From Cytophagaceae bacterium (GTDB lineage: Bacteria; Bacteroidota; Bacteroidia; Cytophagales; JAIYAX01): a stretch of 64,000 bases of DNA. The first letter of the stretch is position 1, and each line of letters opens with the position of its first letter. Both the position numbers and the translations under genes were made by a program. This document shows, one piece after another, positions 51,216-60,300 of this stretch. Under the pieces are notes generated by a model. That model was not told the origin of the DNA and ran no database searches. It worked only from the letters and a program-made list of their open reading frames with translations. The stretch is taken from the NCBI GenBank assembly GCA_027488815.1, contig JAIYAX010000025.1:124001-188000 (forward strand), written 5' to 3'.

Positions 51216-51665
51216 ATGAATGCAGATAGAATTAACATGATTGCACGCTATTCAACATATGTATTTATGTTTTTGGCGATTGTATTCGAAGCAGCCATCA
51301 TCTACTATGGTGATAAAGAGTTTGCAGCAGATCAGAATATTCAAGATACCTGGCTATCTCCTTTTTTCTCCGTGAGCTATGTGGCGTTTGTTATCCCCAC
51401 CATACTTGCACTTGTTTTCCCCATCATTCATATTATTGATGATCCAAGGCAGGCTAAAGGAGTAATCATCGGACTAGGTGGCCTAGCCGCTTTGATTTTG
51501 ATCTCTTACCTCCTTGCTCCATCTGATTTGGATCCGGCATACCCTGCCAGCGTTACTGAAACCACATCAAAGTGGGTGAGCACAGGTATCATTAGTTTTT
51601 ACATCCTTTCAATTGCAGCCATTGCTGCAGTGATCTACGCTGAGGTGTCAAAAGCATTGAAATAA
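51216..51665 (+). CDS. Four-helix membrane protein between exbB and exbD
   Basis: 149 residues with four hydrophobic helices (STYVFMFLAIVFEAAIIYY, VAFVIPTILALVFPIIHII, VIIGLGGLAALILISYLL, ISFYILSIAAIAAVIYAEV). No known motif. The gene sits in a tight exbB-X-exbD-exbD operon (29 bases after exbB; its TAA overlaps the exbD ATG). It is probably an accessory subunit of this energiser complex; that is inferred from position. Confidence 0.78.
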   Translation: MNADRINMIARYSTYVFMFLAIVFEAAIIYYGDKEFAADQNIQDTWLSPFFSVSYVAFVIPTILALVFPIIHIIDDPRQAKGVIIGLGGLAALILISYLLAPSDLDPAYPASVTETTSKWVSTGIISFYILSIAAIAAVIYAEVSKALK

Positions 51666-52225
51666 TGAAGAAGAAAAAAGCAAGAAAAACTGAAGAGGTC
51701 AATGCAGGATCAATGGCAGACATTGCCTTTCTGCTATTGATTTTCTTCCTTGTGACCACTACCATTGCTTCAGACAAAGGTCTCCCAATGTTGTTGCCTC
51801 CGAAAAAAGAGAAAGACCAACAGCAACAGGTAGAAATGAATGAGCGAAATGTGTTCACCGTGCTGATCAACTCCAAAGACAAATTGCTTGTTGAAAAGGA
51901 GCCCATCGAGCCATCGGAGATTAAAGAAAAGTGCAAGAAGTTTCTTTCTAACAACGGCAAAGATCCGAGTATGTCAGACAGCCCTTCTGAAGCAGTGGTT
52001 TCTCTTAAAGCAGACAGAGGTACTTCTTATGCCATTTACCTTTTGGTTCTTGATGAACTCACAGCGGCTTACAATGAGCTGAGAGCTGAGAGCGTGGGGC
52101 TTTCCATTGATGATTACACAAATCTGGACAAGAAAAAGCCTGAGCAAAATGCACTATATGAAAAGGCCAGAGAAATCTATCCATATCGTTTGTCCGAAGC
52201 AGAACCTACTAAGATCGGAGGATAA
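51665..52225 (+). CDS. ExbD/TolR family protein, copy 1
   Basis: 186 residues. The N-terminal helix follows the ExbD pattern NAGSMADIAFLLLIFFLVTT, with the conserved Asp that carries protons, and the C-terminal part is periplasmic (LLVEKEPIEPSEIKEKCKKF). It starts at a TAATG overlap. A second ExbD follows 2 bases later; paired ExbDs are common in Bacteroidota. Together with ExbB it forms the stator of a proton-driven motor. Confidence 0.9.
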   Translation: MKKKKARKTEEVNAGSMADIAFLLLIFFLVTTTIASDKGLPMLLPPKKEKDQQQQVEMNERNVFTVLINSKDKLLVEKEPIEPSEIKEKCKKFLSNNGKDPSMSDSPSEAVVSLKADRGTSYAIYLLVLDELTAAYNELRAESVGLSIDDYTNLDKKKPEQNALYEKAREIYPYRLSEAEPTKIGG

Positions 52226-52227
52226 TT

Positions 52228-52689
52228 ATGAAAATCAGAAAAAAGAAAGCACCAGCACAGCAGGCTATTTCTACTGCATCTCTTCCTGACATCGTATTCA
52301 TGCTCCTATTCTTTTTTATGGTGACAACCGTACTTAGAGAAACCACGATCATGGTGGAGCAACGCATTCCTATGGCTGATCAACTACAAAAGTTGGAAAA
52401 CAAATCTCTGGTAAGTTACATCTATGTAGGAAAGCCTAAACAGGTCGATCTATATGGTAAAGAGCCTAGAATCCAGGTAAATGATGTTCTCATACAGCCT
52501 GATGCAATTGTCAACTGGGTTGAACAAGAGAAATCTAAATTGTCAGAAGCTGAACGTGATCTTATCACCATTTCTCTCAAAATTGACCGGGAGGCAAAGA
52601 TGGGGATCATCACCGACCTTAAGGAAAAGCTAAGGGAAGCCAATGCGAGGAAGATCAATTATTCTGCCTCAAAGAAGTTTGAATTGTAA
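52228..52689 (+). CDS. ExbD/TolR family protein, copy 2
   Basis: 153 residues. The membrane segment STASLPDIVFMLLFFFMVTT has the conserved Asp; the periplasmic part ends REANARKINYSASKKFEL. It is shorter than copy 1 and diverged, so the two may form a heteromeric ExbD. It is followed by an intrinsic terminator whose T-run meets the next start codon. Confidence 0.9.
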   Translation: MKIRKKKAPAQQAISTASLPDIVFMLLFFFMVTTVLRETTIMVEQRIPMADQLQKLENKSLVSYIYVGKPKQVDLYGKEPRIQVNDVLIQPDAIVNWVEQEKSKLSEAERDLITISLKIDREAKMGIITDLKEKLREANARKINYSASKKFEL

Positions 52690-52694
52690 TTTGG

Positions 52695-52716
52695 AGGGCC
52701 CCAGGGCCCTTTTTTT
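52695..52716 (+). terminator. Intrinsic terminator after the exbB-exbD operon
   Basis: AGGGCC (52695-52700) pairs with GGCCCT (52705-52710) around CCAG, followed by TTTTTT, and directly by an ATG at 52717. It ends the exb operon and leaves only a few bases for the leader of the next gene. Confidence 0.75.
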
Positions 52717-52722
52717 ATGACC

Positions 52723-54024
52723 ATGAAGTCGAACTTAAAGACCATTAACAGTTGGTGCCTGTATGATTGGGCGAATTCTGTGTATTCACTGACCATCACT
52801 ACGGCTGTATTCCCGATTTATTATGCGGCAGTGACCACAAAAGAAGATGGCTCAGGTATGCTAGATTTTTTTGGTATAAGCCTCCAGAATACAGTTTGGT
52901 ATAGCTATACACTTTCACTGGCGTTCCTCATAACTGTATTGCTCAATCCACTGCTCGCAGGTGTTTCAGACTACTCCGGTAAACGTAAAAGGTTTCTTTA
53001 CTTTTTTGCGGGTGTTGGGTCATTGTCTTGTTGCGGATTATTTCTCTTCACAGGGGCTAATGTTGGATTTGGCCTTTGCTTTTTTGCCTTTGCAACTTTT
53101 GGATACGCTGGTTCACTAGTGTTTTACAATGCTTACCTGCCAGAAATTGCTTCTGCATCTGAAATGAACAGAGTGAGTGCAAAAGGCTTTGCCTGGGGGT
53201 ATATCGGAAGTGTTATCTTGCTGATTGTGAACTTGTTGATTATTCAGTTTCCGGCTTGGTTTGGTATCCCTCAAGGCACTTTAGCTGCACGAATCAGTTT
53301 TTTAATGGTGGGTATTTGGTGGTTAGTTTTCGGTTGGTGGGCGATTCTTGGCCTTCCGAAAGACCAGAAGAAGTCATTCCGTTTTGCTCAATTGGCACAG
53401 GGTTACAAGGAAATTCAAAAGGTAAGTAAGGCATTAATCAATGAAGGGAACATATTGTTGTACCTGGCAGGTTTTTTCTTCCTTAGTATGGGCTTCCAAA
53501 CCATCATGTACCTGGCAACGATTTTTGGTTCCAAAGAGCTTAGAATACCTGAAAGCGGCCTAATTGGAGTTGTACTGATTATACAATTGATTGCCATTGT
53601 AGGGGCTTATCTGATCGCCAGAATTGGGGAGCGAATAGGTAATTTGATGGTCATGCAAATACTGAGTATTGCTTGCCTGCTGTTTTGCTTTGCCGCCTAC
53701 TTCATTGATTCTGCTCTACAGTTTTATTTCCTGGCACTTGCTGTAGGATTAATCATGGGTGGTTTACAAAGCATTGCGAGAAGTACTTTCTCTTTGTTTA
53801 TAAGCGGATTAAAAGATCACGCCTCGTATTTCAGTTTTTATGAGCTGGTAGAAAAATTGGCCATCGTCATCGGAACAGCCTCTTACGGCCTGATTGAACA
53901 ATTGAGTGGATCAATGCGAAACAGCGCACTCTTTCTGGGGTTCTATTTCATTCTATCTTTCGGGCTGCTCTTTGTTCTCAATAGAAGAAAACCATTCAAA
54001 GTTCAACTAACAGCTTTATTTTAA
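52723..54024 (+). CDS. Atg22/UMF1-type MFS transporter
   Basis: 433 residues from the ATG at 52723 (an earlier ATG at 52717 is also possible). The start WCLYDWANSVYSLTITTAVF is the hallmark of UMF1/Atg22-like major facilitator proteins; about 12 hydrophobic helices follow, including FGYAGSLVFYNAYLPEIA. It probably exports small metabolites or amino acids at the inner membrane; the substrate is unknown. The short following gene begins 2 bases after its stop. Confidence 0.88.
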   Translation: MKSNLKTINSWCLYDWANSVYSLTITTAVFPIYYAAVTTKEDGSGMLDFFGISLQNTVWYSYTLSLAFLITVLLNPLLAGVSDYSGKRKRFLYFFAGVGSLSCCGLFLFTGANVGFGLCFFAFATFGYAGSLVFYNAYLPEIASASEMNRVSAKGFAWGYIGSVILLIVNLLIIQFPAWFGIPQGTLAARISFLMVGIWWLVFGWWAILGLPKDQKKSFRFAQLAQGYKEIQKVSKALINEGNILLYLAGFFFLSMGFQTIMYLATIFGSKELRIPESGLIGVVLIIQLIAIVGAYLIARIGERIGNLMVMQILSIACLLFCFAAYFIDSALQFYFLALAVGLIMGGLQSIARSTFSLFISGLKDHASYFSFYELVEKLAIVIGTASYGLIEQLSGSMRNSALFLGFYFILSFGLLFVLNRRKPFKVQLTALF

Positions 54025-54026
54025 AA

Positions 54027-54356
54027 ATGCAAGACGAGTTTGTTGATGCTGTTGAGTATTTGAGTCATTGGCTCGAACAGTTCAAAAGGCCTGGATCAGA
54101 GTATCCTGATTCTGAACTTCAAACAAACGCTAAAACTCAGCTTGATGTTAATAAGGCTATCAATGATTTTAAAGTGTTAAGCTCTGAGCACAAACAGGAC
54201 TCAACAGTTTCTTTTCTGGTGATGATCTTAGTTGACAAGGGGTGGGTGCCTTACAGAGCTGTGCTCAGGTATGAGTTTAAGCAACCTTTGCTTCAAAGTT
54301 GGAAAGTAATCCAATTCGATCAGGAAAGGATCACCCACCCAATTATGGACATCTGA
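54027..54356 (+). CDS. Unknown protein, 109 residues
   Basis: I do not recognise this family. It has no signal peptide or helix that crosses a membrane. The composition is balanced, with an acidic/amphipathic N-terminus (VDAVEYLSHWLEQFKRPGS) and a beta-rich C-terminal half (TVSFLVMILVDKGWVPYRAV). It is tightly linked to the Atg22-like transporter gene (2-base gap), so it is probably made with it. Its TGA directly abuts the stop of the convergent PorP/SprF-like gene. Confidence 0.65.
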   Translation: MQDEFVDAVEYLSHWLEQFKRPGSEYPDSELQTNAKTQLDVNKAINDFKVLSSEHKQDSTVSFLVMILVDKGWVPYRAVLRYEFKQPLLQSWKVIQFDQERITHPIMDI

Positions 54357-55430
54357 TTACATCCTTGGCGTATCAAATCGTTTACGCTCGACCTGAACCT
54401 TGTTTTTCTTGATATACCTGTAAGCAATCGATATCTCAGTTGCTCCTCTGCCGTTGGTGTACTTTTGAAGAGATGAATTGTTGAGGTCAAAACTCAGGAT
54501 AGCTGTGACATGCTCTGTGTTAATTCCGGCTGCGAAAATAAAGGCATCTGAGAATCTATACCATGCCCCGCAAATGAAGTCGGTTTTTGCCCAAATCCCT
54601 TTGGCCTGATGATGATGCCCTCCGGTATGTTTGTTTTGACTGATTAAAAACGATACACCTGTATTGATTTGAACAAGTCCGGCTTGTTGAATGATGATAA
54701 AGTTTGGAGAAAAAACTACTCCCCTGTGACTAGGAACATCAAGCCTGCCATGAAGTTTGTAAACTGGGGGCAAAGGTAATTTGTTGCCTTCTAAAAATGA
54801 CTGATTAGGTCGGTTGAGGTGAAATCCTGCAATGCCTAGCTGCAAATGTTTGATCCTGGCTTTTTTACCAAATTGAGCATTCCAGCTACCTCCGATACCT
54901 ACATCAGCGACTAACTTGTTTTCTAAAAAATCAGACTCTCCACTAGGTTGATTGGGGTCAAGACCAACTCCAATACGGTATTGATTTCCCCAGCCGGCTG
55001 CAAATGAAGACGTTTTCTGAACCGCCCCTAGTTGCATTCCAAAGGTGAAATGCTGAGGCAATTTGCTCTTTAAGTTTAAAATATAGCCAAAGTTTCCATT
55101 GAAGCCAGTATTGATTAGCTCTCCATCTGCAGCGGCATCTCTAACTAGAGAGAAACCAACACCGCCCCAGTTTTCTTCTTTTTTTGCTTTACTAAATAGA
55201 GGATGGATAACAGAAAACTGCGTAGAAACAAATGGGTCGCCAAGGGCTGTCCATTGTGTACGGTGAACTCCGCTAAATGAAGTATGAGGCTCTGCTGCTG
55301 CAAATGTTGGGTTTAAATACAGTCTGGAGGCAAAAAATTGAGAGAACTCAAAGTTTTGACCAAATGCCTGACTTCCAAGGCTTATTAAAGCTGCCAAAAA
55401 AATAGGACGCAGAATAAAGGCAGGTTTCAT
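54357..55430 (-). CDS. PorP/SprF family outer-membrane protein
   Basis: 357 residues with a signal peptide (LAALISLGSQAFGQ). NFEFSQFFASRLYLNPTFAA is the PorP/SprF start, then FSGVHRTQWTALGDPFVSTQ and the barrel-like C-terminal strands; the end is KNKVQVERKRFDTPRM. SprF-type proteins are needed for secretion or surface display of SprB-type adhesins, and this one lies directly downstream of two such adhesins, 6 bases after the first. Confidence 0.92.
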   Translation of the reverse strand: MKPAFILRPIFLAALISLGSQAFGQNFEFSQFFASRLYLNPTFAAAEPHTSFSGVHRTQWTALGDPFVSTQFSVIHPLFSKAKKEENWGGVGFSLVRDAAADGELINTGFNGNFGYILNLKSKLPQHFTFGMQLGAVQKTSSFAAGWGNQYRIGVGLDPNQPSGESDFLENKLVADVGIGGSWNAQFGKKARIKHLQLGIAGFHLNRPNQSFLEGNKLPLPPVYKLHGRLDVPSHRGVVFSPNFIIIQQAGLVQINTGVSFLISQNKHTGGHHHQAKGIWAKTDFICGAWYRFSDAFIFAAGINTEHVTAILSFDLNNSSLQKYTNGRGATEISIAYRYIKKNKVQVERKRFDTPRM

Positions 55431-55436
55431 GAGCAG

Positions 55437-57335
55437 TTATCGAATCAAAATGACGGTACCTGACTTTTTAATTGAGCTGCCGTCTTCAAATCTTCCTTCA
55501 AATGTGAAGCTATAAACACCTTGAGGTAATTCTTCTCCGGCATTATTCAACTTGCCATTCCAGCCTTCAGTTTGCATTTGATCAAGACTTGTTGATTGAA
55601 AAACGACATTCCCCCATTTACTGTACACATTAAAGCTGAGATCCTCAGTATCTATCTTGGTACCGAAAATTTTGAGAGCAGCATTTTCAGTAATAGTAGA
55701 GGAGGGACGGAAATACCTGGGTATGTACAAGATATTACGACTAACAAGATTTACGCTATCTCCCGGAAGTGCAAAGGTGACGATTGTAGCTGTATCCGGA
55801 AGACTGATACAGCCTTTTTCGTCAATCACGATCACTGTGTACTGTTTCAAGCCAAGAGAGGCTATGCTCCCTGTAAAAATGATTTGAGCACTGTCATTGT
55901 TTGAAATGTTGACATTATTTGGAGACCATTCATACAGATAAACACTGCCTGTGCCTCCACTGCCTTCTGCGGTAATTGGAAGCGAATTGAAAACCCTTAC
56001 ACTATCAAATTTTGGATTAACTGTGACCACCGGATTGGATCTTGTGCCAATACTAACTGAGTCGGATCGGCTGCAGCCTGCTCCATCTCTTACTGTTACC
56101 CGGTAGATCAAAGGCAGAGCTGAGGCTGCTGGGCTGGCTATAGGATTTGACAAGTTGGGATTGCTTAGTAAGGGTGCGTTTCTGTTCCAGCTAAACTGAT
56201 AAGGAGCAATCCCTCCAAATACATTTGTGTTGAGCGCATAGGTTCGACCTTCACAAAGGACTGTATCTGGTTGGGGAATAATTACATTAAGTGAATTTAC
56301 AGTGATCGGAAAGCTTGCTGTTCCAAAACAACCCAGAGCATTAGTCGCTCTCAATTGGTATGTTCTTGAGCTGACAGCTAAAATGCTTGTGTTGTTGCTC
56401 AAGGAATCAAACACCCCTGTGCCTGGTATCCAACGATAAGTAAATGGTGGGTTGCTGCCGGTTGCTGTCGCATTGACCTGTATAACAGAGTCAGGACAAA
56501 CATTAGCGATGGATGGGCTGATTGACACATTGATGGGAGGAGTTACGGTAACAGTCACAAAAGTGGTATCTGTATTACATTGAACGATGGACTGGTCTGC
56601 TACAATCAATCGGTAGGTAGTGGTACTGCTGGGAGTTGCAACCGGATTGGCAATAAATGGGTTTGATAAAGAGGCTATAGGTGTCCAGCTATAGGTTACA
56701 GGCAGATTAGCAGAAATCAAAGTGGCATTTAAAGTTAAAGAAGTCCCGTTGCAGATGGTCGTATCATTGGTAATCGAAACTACCGGCCCTGAAGTGGTAA
56801 TTACCTGAATAGTATCGGTAAAGGAACATACCAGTGTCGCTGCAGTACGGGATATCCTCAACCAATAAGTTCCCGCAGTGCTGGCTATAATACTGTTTGC
56901 GGTAGATCCGGTGTTCCATAATCGGCTGATAGCACCCGTTCCTGGTATACCAATTGGCTGAGAAAGCGTTGCAACATCGCCCGGGCATAAAAATTTGTCT
57001 ACTCCTAATGAAAATACAGGCTTTTCGAAGGATTTCACGAACACACTATCCCTCAAGTAGGCATTACCCGGTCCAGTGGCTGTTACAAAATAGAAAAAAC
57101 CATTTAGTTCAGTAGTCAGAGAATAAGAAGTGGTAGTGCTTAAGGTCGTAACAGAATCAAACTCTATAAACCAACGGTAATTGCTCAAGCCCTGAGTGCA
57201 GGTTAAAGTTAATGTATCACCATTACAGAAGGTTTGGGCATTGTTTCCATTAAGAATAAACAATTGAGCACTAGCCTCCTTTGAAAAGTAGAAACAGATC
57301 AATGTCAACAACAGTACCCTGAAAATCCTGCTCAT
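55437..57335 (-). CDS. Ig/PKD-like repeat adhesin with type B T9SS sorting domain
   Basis: 632 residues. Signal peptide VLLLTLICFYFSKEASA; several Ig/PKD-like domains with a Cys pair each (for example NGNNAQTFCNGDTLTLTC, TICNGTSLTLNA, SPSIANVCPDSVIQVNA, SWNRNAPLLSNPNLSNP); and a C-terminal gliding-associated domain FRPSSTITENAALKIFG to SGTVILIR (type B sorting signal). It should be secreted by type IX and displayed with the help of the PorP/SprF-like protein next to it. Confidence 0.88.
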   Translation of the reverse strand: MSRIFRVLLLTLICFYFSKEASAQLFILNGNNAQTFCNGDTLTLTCTQGLSNYRWFIEFDSVTTLSTTTSYSLTTELNGFFYFVTATGPGNAYLRDSVFVKSFEKPVFSLGVDKFLCPGDVATLSQPIGIPGTGAISRLWNTGSTANSIIASTAGTYWLRISRTAATLVCSFTDTIQVITTSGPVVSITNDTTICNGTSLTLNATLISANLPVTYSWTPIASLSNPFIANPVATPSSTTTYRLIVADQSIVQCNTDTTFVTVTVTPPINVSISPSIANVCPDSVIQVNATATGSNPPFTYRWIPGTGVFDSLSNNTSILAVSSRTYQLRATNALGCFGTASFPITVNSLNVIIPQPDTVLCEGRTYALNTNVFGGIAPYQFSWNRNAPLLSNPNLSNPIASPAASALPLIYRVTVRDGAGCSRSDSVSIGTRSNPVVTVNPKFDSVRVFNSLPITAEGSGGTGSVYLYEWSPNNVNISNNDSAQIIFTGSIASLGLKQYTVIVIDEKGCISLPDTATIVTFALPGDSVNLVSRNILYIPRYFRPSSTITENAALKIFGTKIDTEDLSFNVYSKWGNVVFQSTSLDQMQTEGWNGKLNNAGEELPQGVYSFTFEGRFEDGSSIKKSGTVILIR

Positions 57336-57396
57336 TTTGTGTGCAAGTTAGCGAATCCTATGCAGTACATAAGATTCCCTATTTGATGCAGTTTAA

Positions 57397-60300
57397 TTAC
57401 CTAATCAGGGTAACGCTTCCCTGCTTTTTAAACGGACCAGTAAATTCCCCGTCCAATCCACTATAAATAACGATGTAAGGATAAGTGCCTACGGGCATAG
57501 GTTCTCCCTTATAGTTGCCATCCCAGCCCTCTGTTATATCAGTAGCATGGAAAATGGCCTCACCCCAACGGTTAAATATAGTGATCGAGAAATCTCTGAA
57601 GTAATTTCCAAAGACCCTGAAAGTGTCATCCTTACCATCGCCATTTGGTGTAAACCCAGTAGGCAAAAAGACCCTTGGGTTACACAAATCCTGAACAAAT
57701 AAGCTATCCATCGTAGGACAATTAAACTGGTTGAAAACAGTTAGCCTGTAATAGCCCGAGTCAGTTGCATAGAAGGTAGATAAAGTATCAAAAGAGTCGG
57801 CTCCTGCACCTTCCCATAGATAGCTGCTGAAACCGGGTACGGTTATGGCCAAAGAGTCTTCGTCATCTTTACAATACTTCAGTTTCTCCGGTAAAATCAA
57901 TTGTGGTAAAGGGTTGAATACCAAATTAAAAGTATCGTTGGCAAAACACTGCCCTATGCCGAACCGAACCGTATAACTACCCGGTTGAGTAGCATTTAAG
58001 ATGCTGTCTCTTTCATTTTCTATCAACAATCCATCTCTAAACCAAGTGTAAACTCCGGTTCCAGAGAGGCTGTCCCTATTGGTAGGTATCACAGTTACCG
58101 GCAAACCTAAACCTTGACATCCGGAAGTGTCTGTAGCATTAAGGATAGGTTTTACAGTAGATTTTAGCACTAAAGTATCTCTACCAGTACAGCCAAGCAC
58201 ATCCGTCACAGTTACAACAAACACCTGATCCACTGTTGGATCACTATCTGCAATGGTGTCAAACTGAAAATCACTATTGATGATAAACAGATTGTTTGTA
58301 GTCCACAAATAAGTTGCACCTAATATCGGGTTGACCTGCAAGCTCACCGTATCACCAAAACAAACTGTTTTGTCCTCTCCCACAAGCACTGGAGGTAAAG
58401 TCACATCTGTAAAGGCTTCATTGGAACAAGAGGAGAAGAAATAGAGGATTCTATGCTCACCCGGCTTTTCAAGTTTATAGGTTGAGTTATTTGCTCCAAA
58501 CAATATGGTATCGTTTCTAAACCACTGAAACACTCCTGCCACCGGCGGAATATTGATCGGGAATGAGTTGATCACCACAGAGGTGTCAAAGCAGAAATGT
58601 GGATCCAATGTGAACGAAGGAGCATCGATCACCCGAATGCCAACCGTATCCTGAGAACTACAACCCAAATTGTCAATGGCCTCCACTACAAATGCTGTGT
58701 CATTATTCGCTCTGACAGATACGAGCGGGCCCTGAGCGATAACAAATCCTGAAATGGTCTTCCAGCGGTAGCTCACGTTGGTTGTTCTGAATGAAGCAAG
58801 TAACACATCATCACCACGGCAAACAATTTGATCCAGACCTGCATCCGCAAATGGAGGAGGTACGATGTCTACCTCCATTTCTCCTAAGCTTGTAGGGCAA
58901 GAGCCTGAAGCGACACTTGTTAAAGTGAATTTGATCTTTCTTAATGCAAAATCATTAGCTGAAGGAACATAAAGAGGATCAAGCAAGGTGTTGCTGGTAG
59001 AGAACTGACCGGATCCTGTGGTTGTCCATACTCCTCCGGGTGAATTGAGAATGCTTCCGCTTAGTTGGTAAGCACCCTCCTGAAGACAAAGGTCAGATGG
59101 GCCGGTACTTACTACGGGCAATCTTTGTAAAGTATATGTTACCTGATCCGTTTGCGCTTTGCATTGACCTGGAAGTGTGCTTAACGTAAAGGTGATGCTG
59201 CTTCTTGCACGATCTGCCAGTGTTAGCTGATAATTTGAAATTAACGAATCTTCGCCTGGTAAATAAGTGCCAGTCCCATTTGAGCTCCACAAAGTTCCTA
59301 TGGCTTGATTTACAGATCCTGCTAAACTGATGGAGACAGCATCTTCACAGATCGTTTGATCAGGCCCTGCATTTACCACTGGAGCTGAAATAAACTGAAT
59401 GAGTTGCGTAGTTGTCACTGCCTGGCACAATCCATTTCCGCTCGTAGTTGCAGTTAGCACTACATTGCCTGCACTCTTGTCGGCAGCACTTGGGTAATAG
59501 TGAGCATTGGTCGAAGTCACACTAGGCAAGAAGATTCCAGTTCCTGTGCTAGTCCAAATTAACCCGGCGGCTCTAGTAATTTGAGCCGTAATGGCTATCG
59601 AGTCGACATCAGAACAAATCAATCTCAGACTGTCTGTGGTGATTAGTGGTGCACCTAAAATGGTAATTACCAAGCCATCATTTACAGAGTTACATGTTCC
59701 GTTGCCATCTGTTGTGAGGGTAAGTCCAACAAACCCGTTTGCTATGTCTTGAGCAGAGAGCTGGTAAATCGCATTTCGGTCAAAGGCGTTTGGTGAAAAC
59801 GTGCCCGTACCACTTGAAGTCCAGATACCACCTGTTGCAACGGTTATCAATCCACTCAGTTGAACATTTGGCTGATCAGCACAAATGGTATCGTCTGGAC
59901 CTGCGTTAACCGTTGGGGTAGGAGTGAAGATCACCTTAATCGAGTCTGTTACAGAGGCACACACATTTGTAGTAAATGAGGTGAGCCTGATAAAAATAGA
60001 GTCCTGAGCCTTATCACCCGCAGTTGGCTGGTAAAAGCCGTTAAGAGAGTTAATCGTTGGCAAAAAGGTTCCTGTACCTGTAGTAGACCAGAATCCGCCT
60101 CCTGCATTTAAGATCAATCCACTCAAAGGAACCAGGCTGGCATCTTTACAGATTTCAACATCAAAACCTGCGTTTACCTGAGCAACGGGTTGACTATTGA
60201 ACAAAATCGTTGAGATGGCAAAGGCAGAGTCACATGCGCCATTTCCTGTTGTAATCACCATCAGACTCACTGCATTTGCATCGTAATCAGCTTGAGAAGG

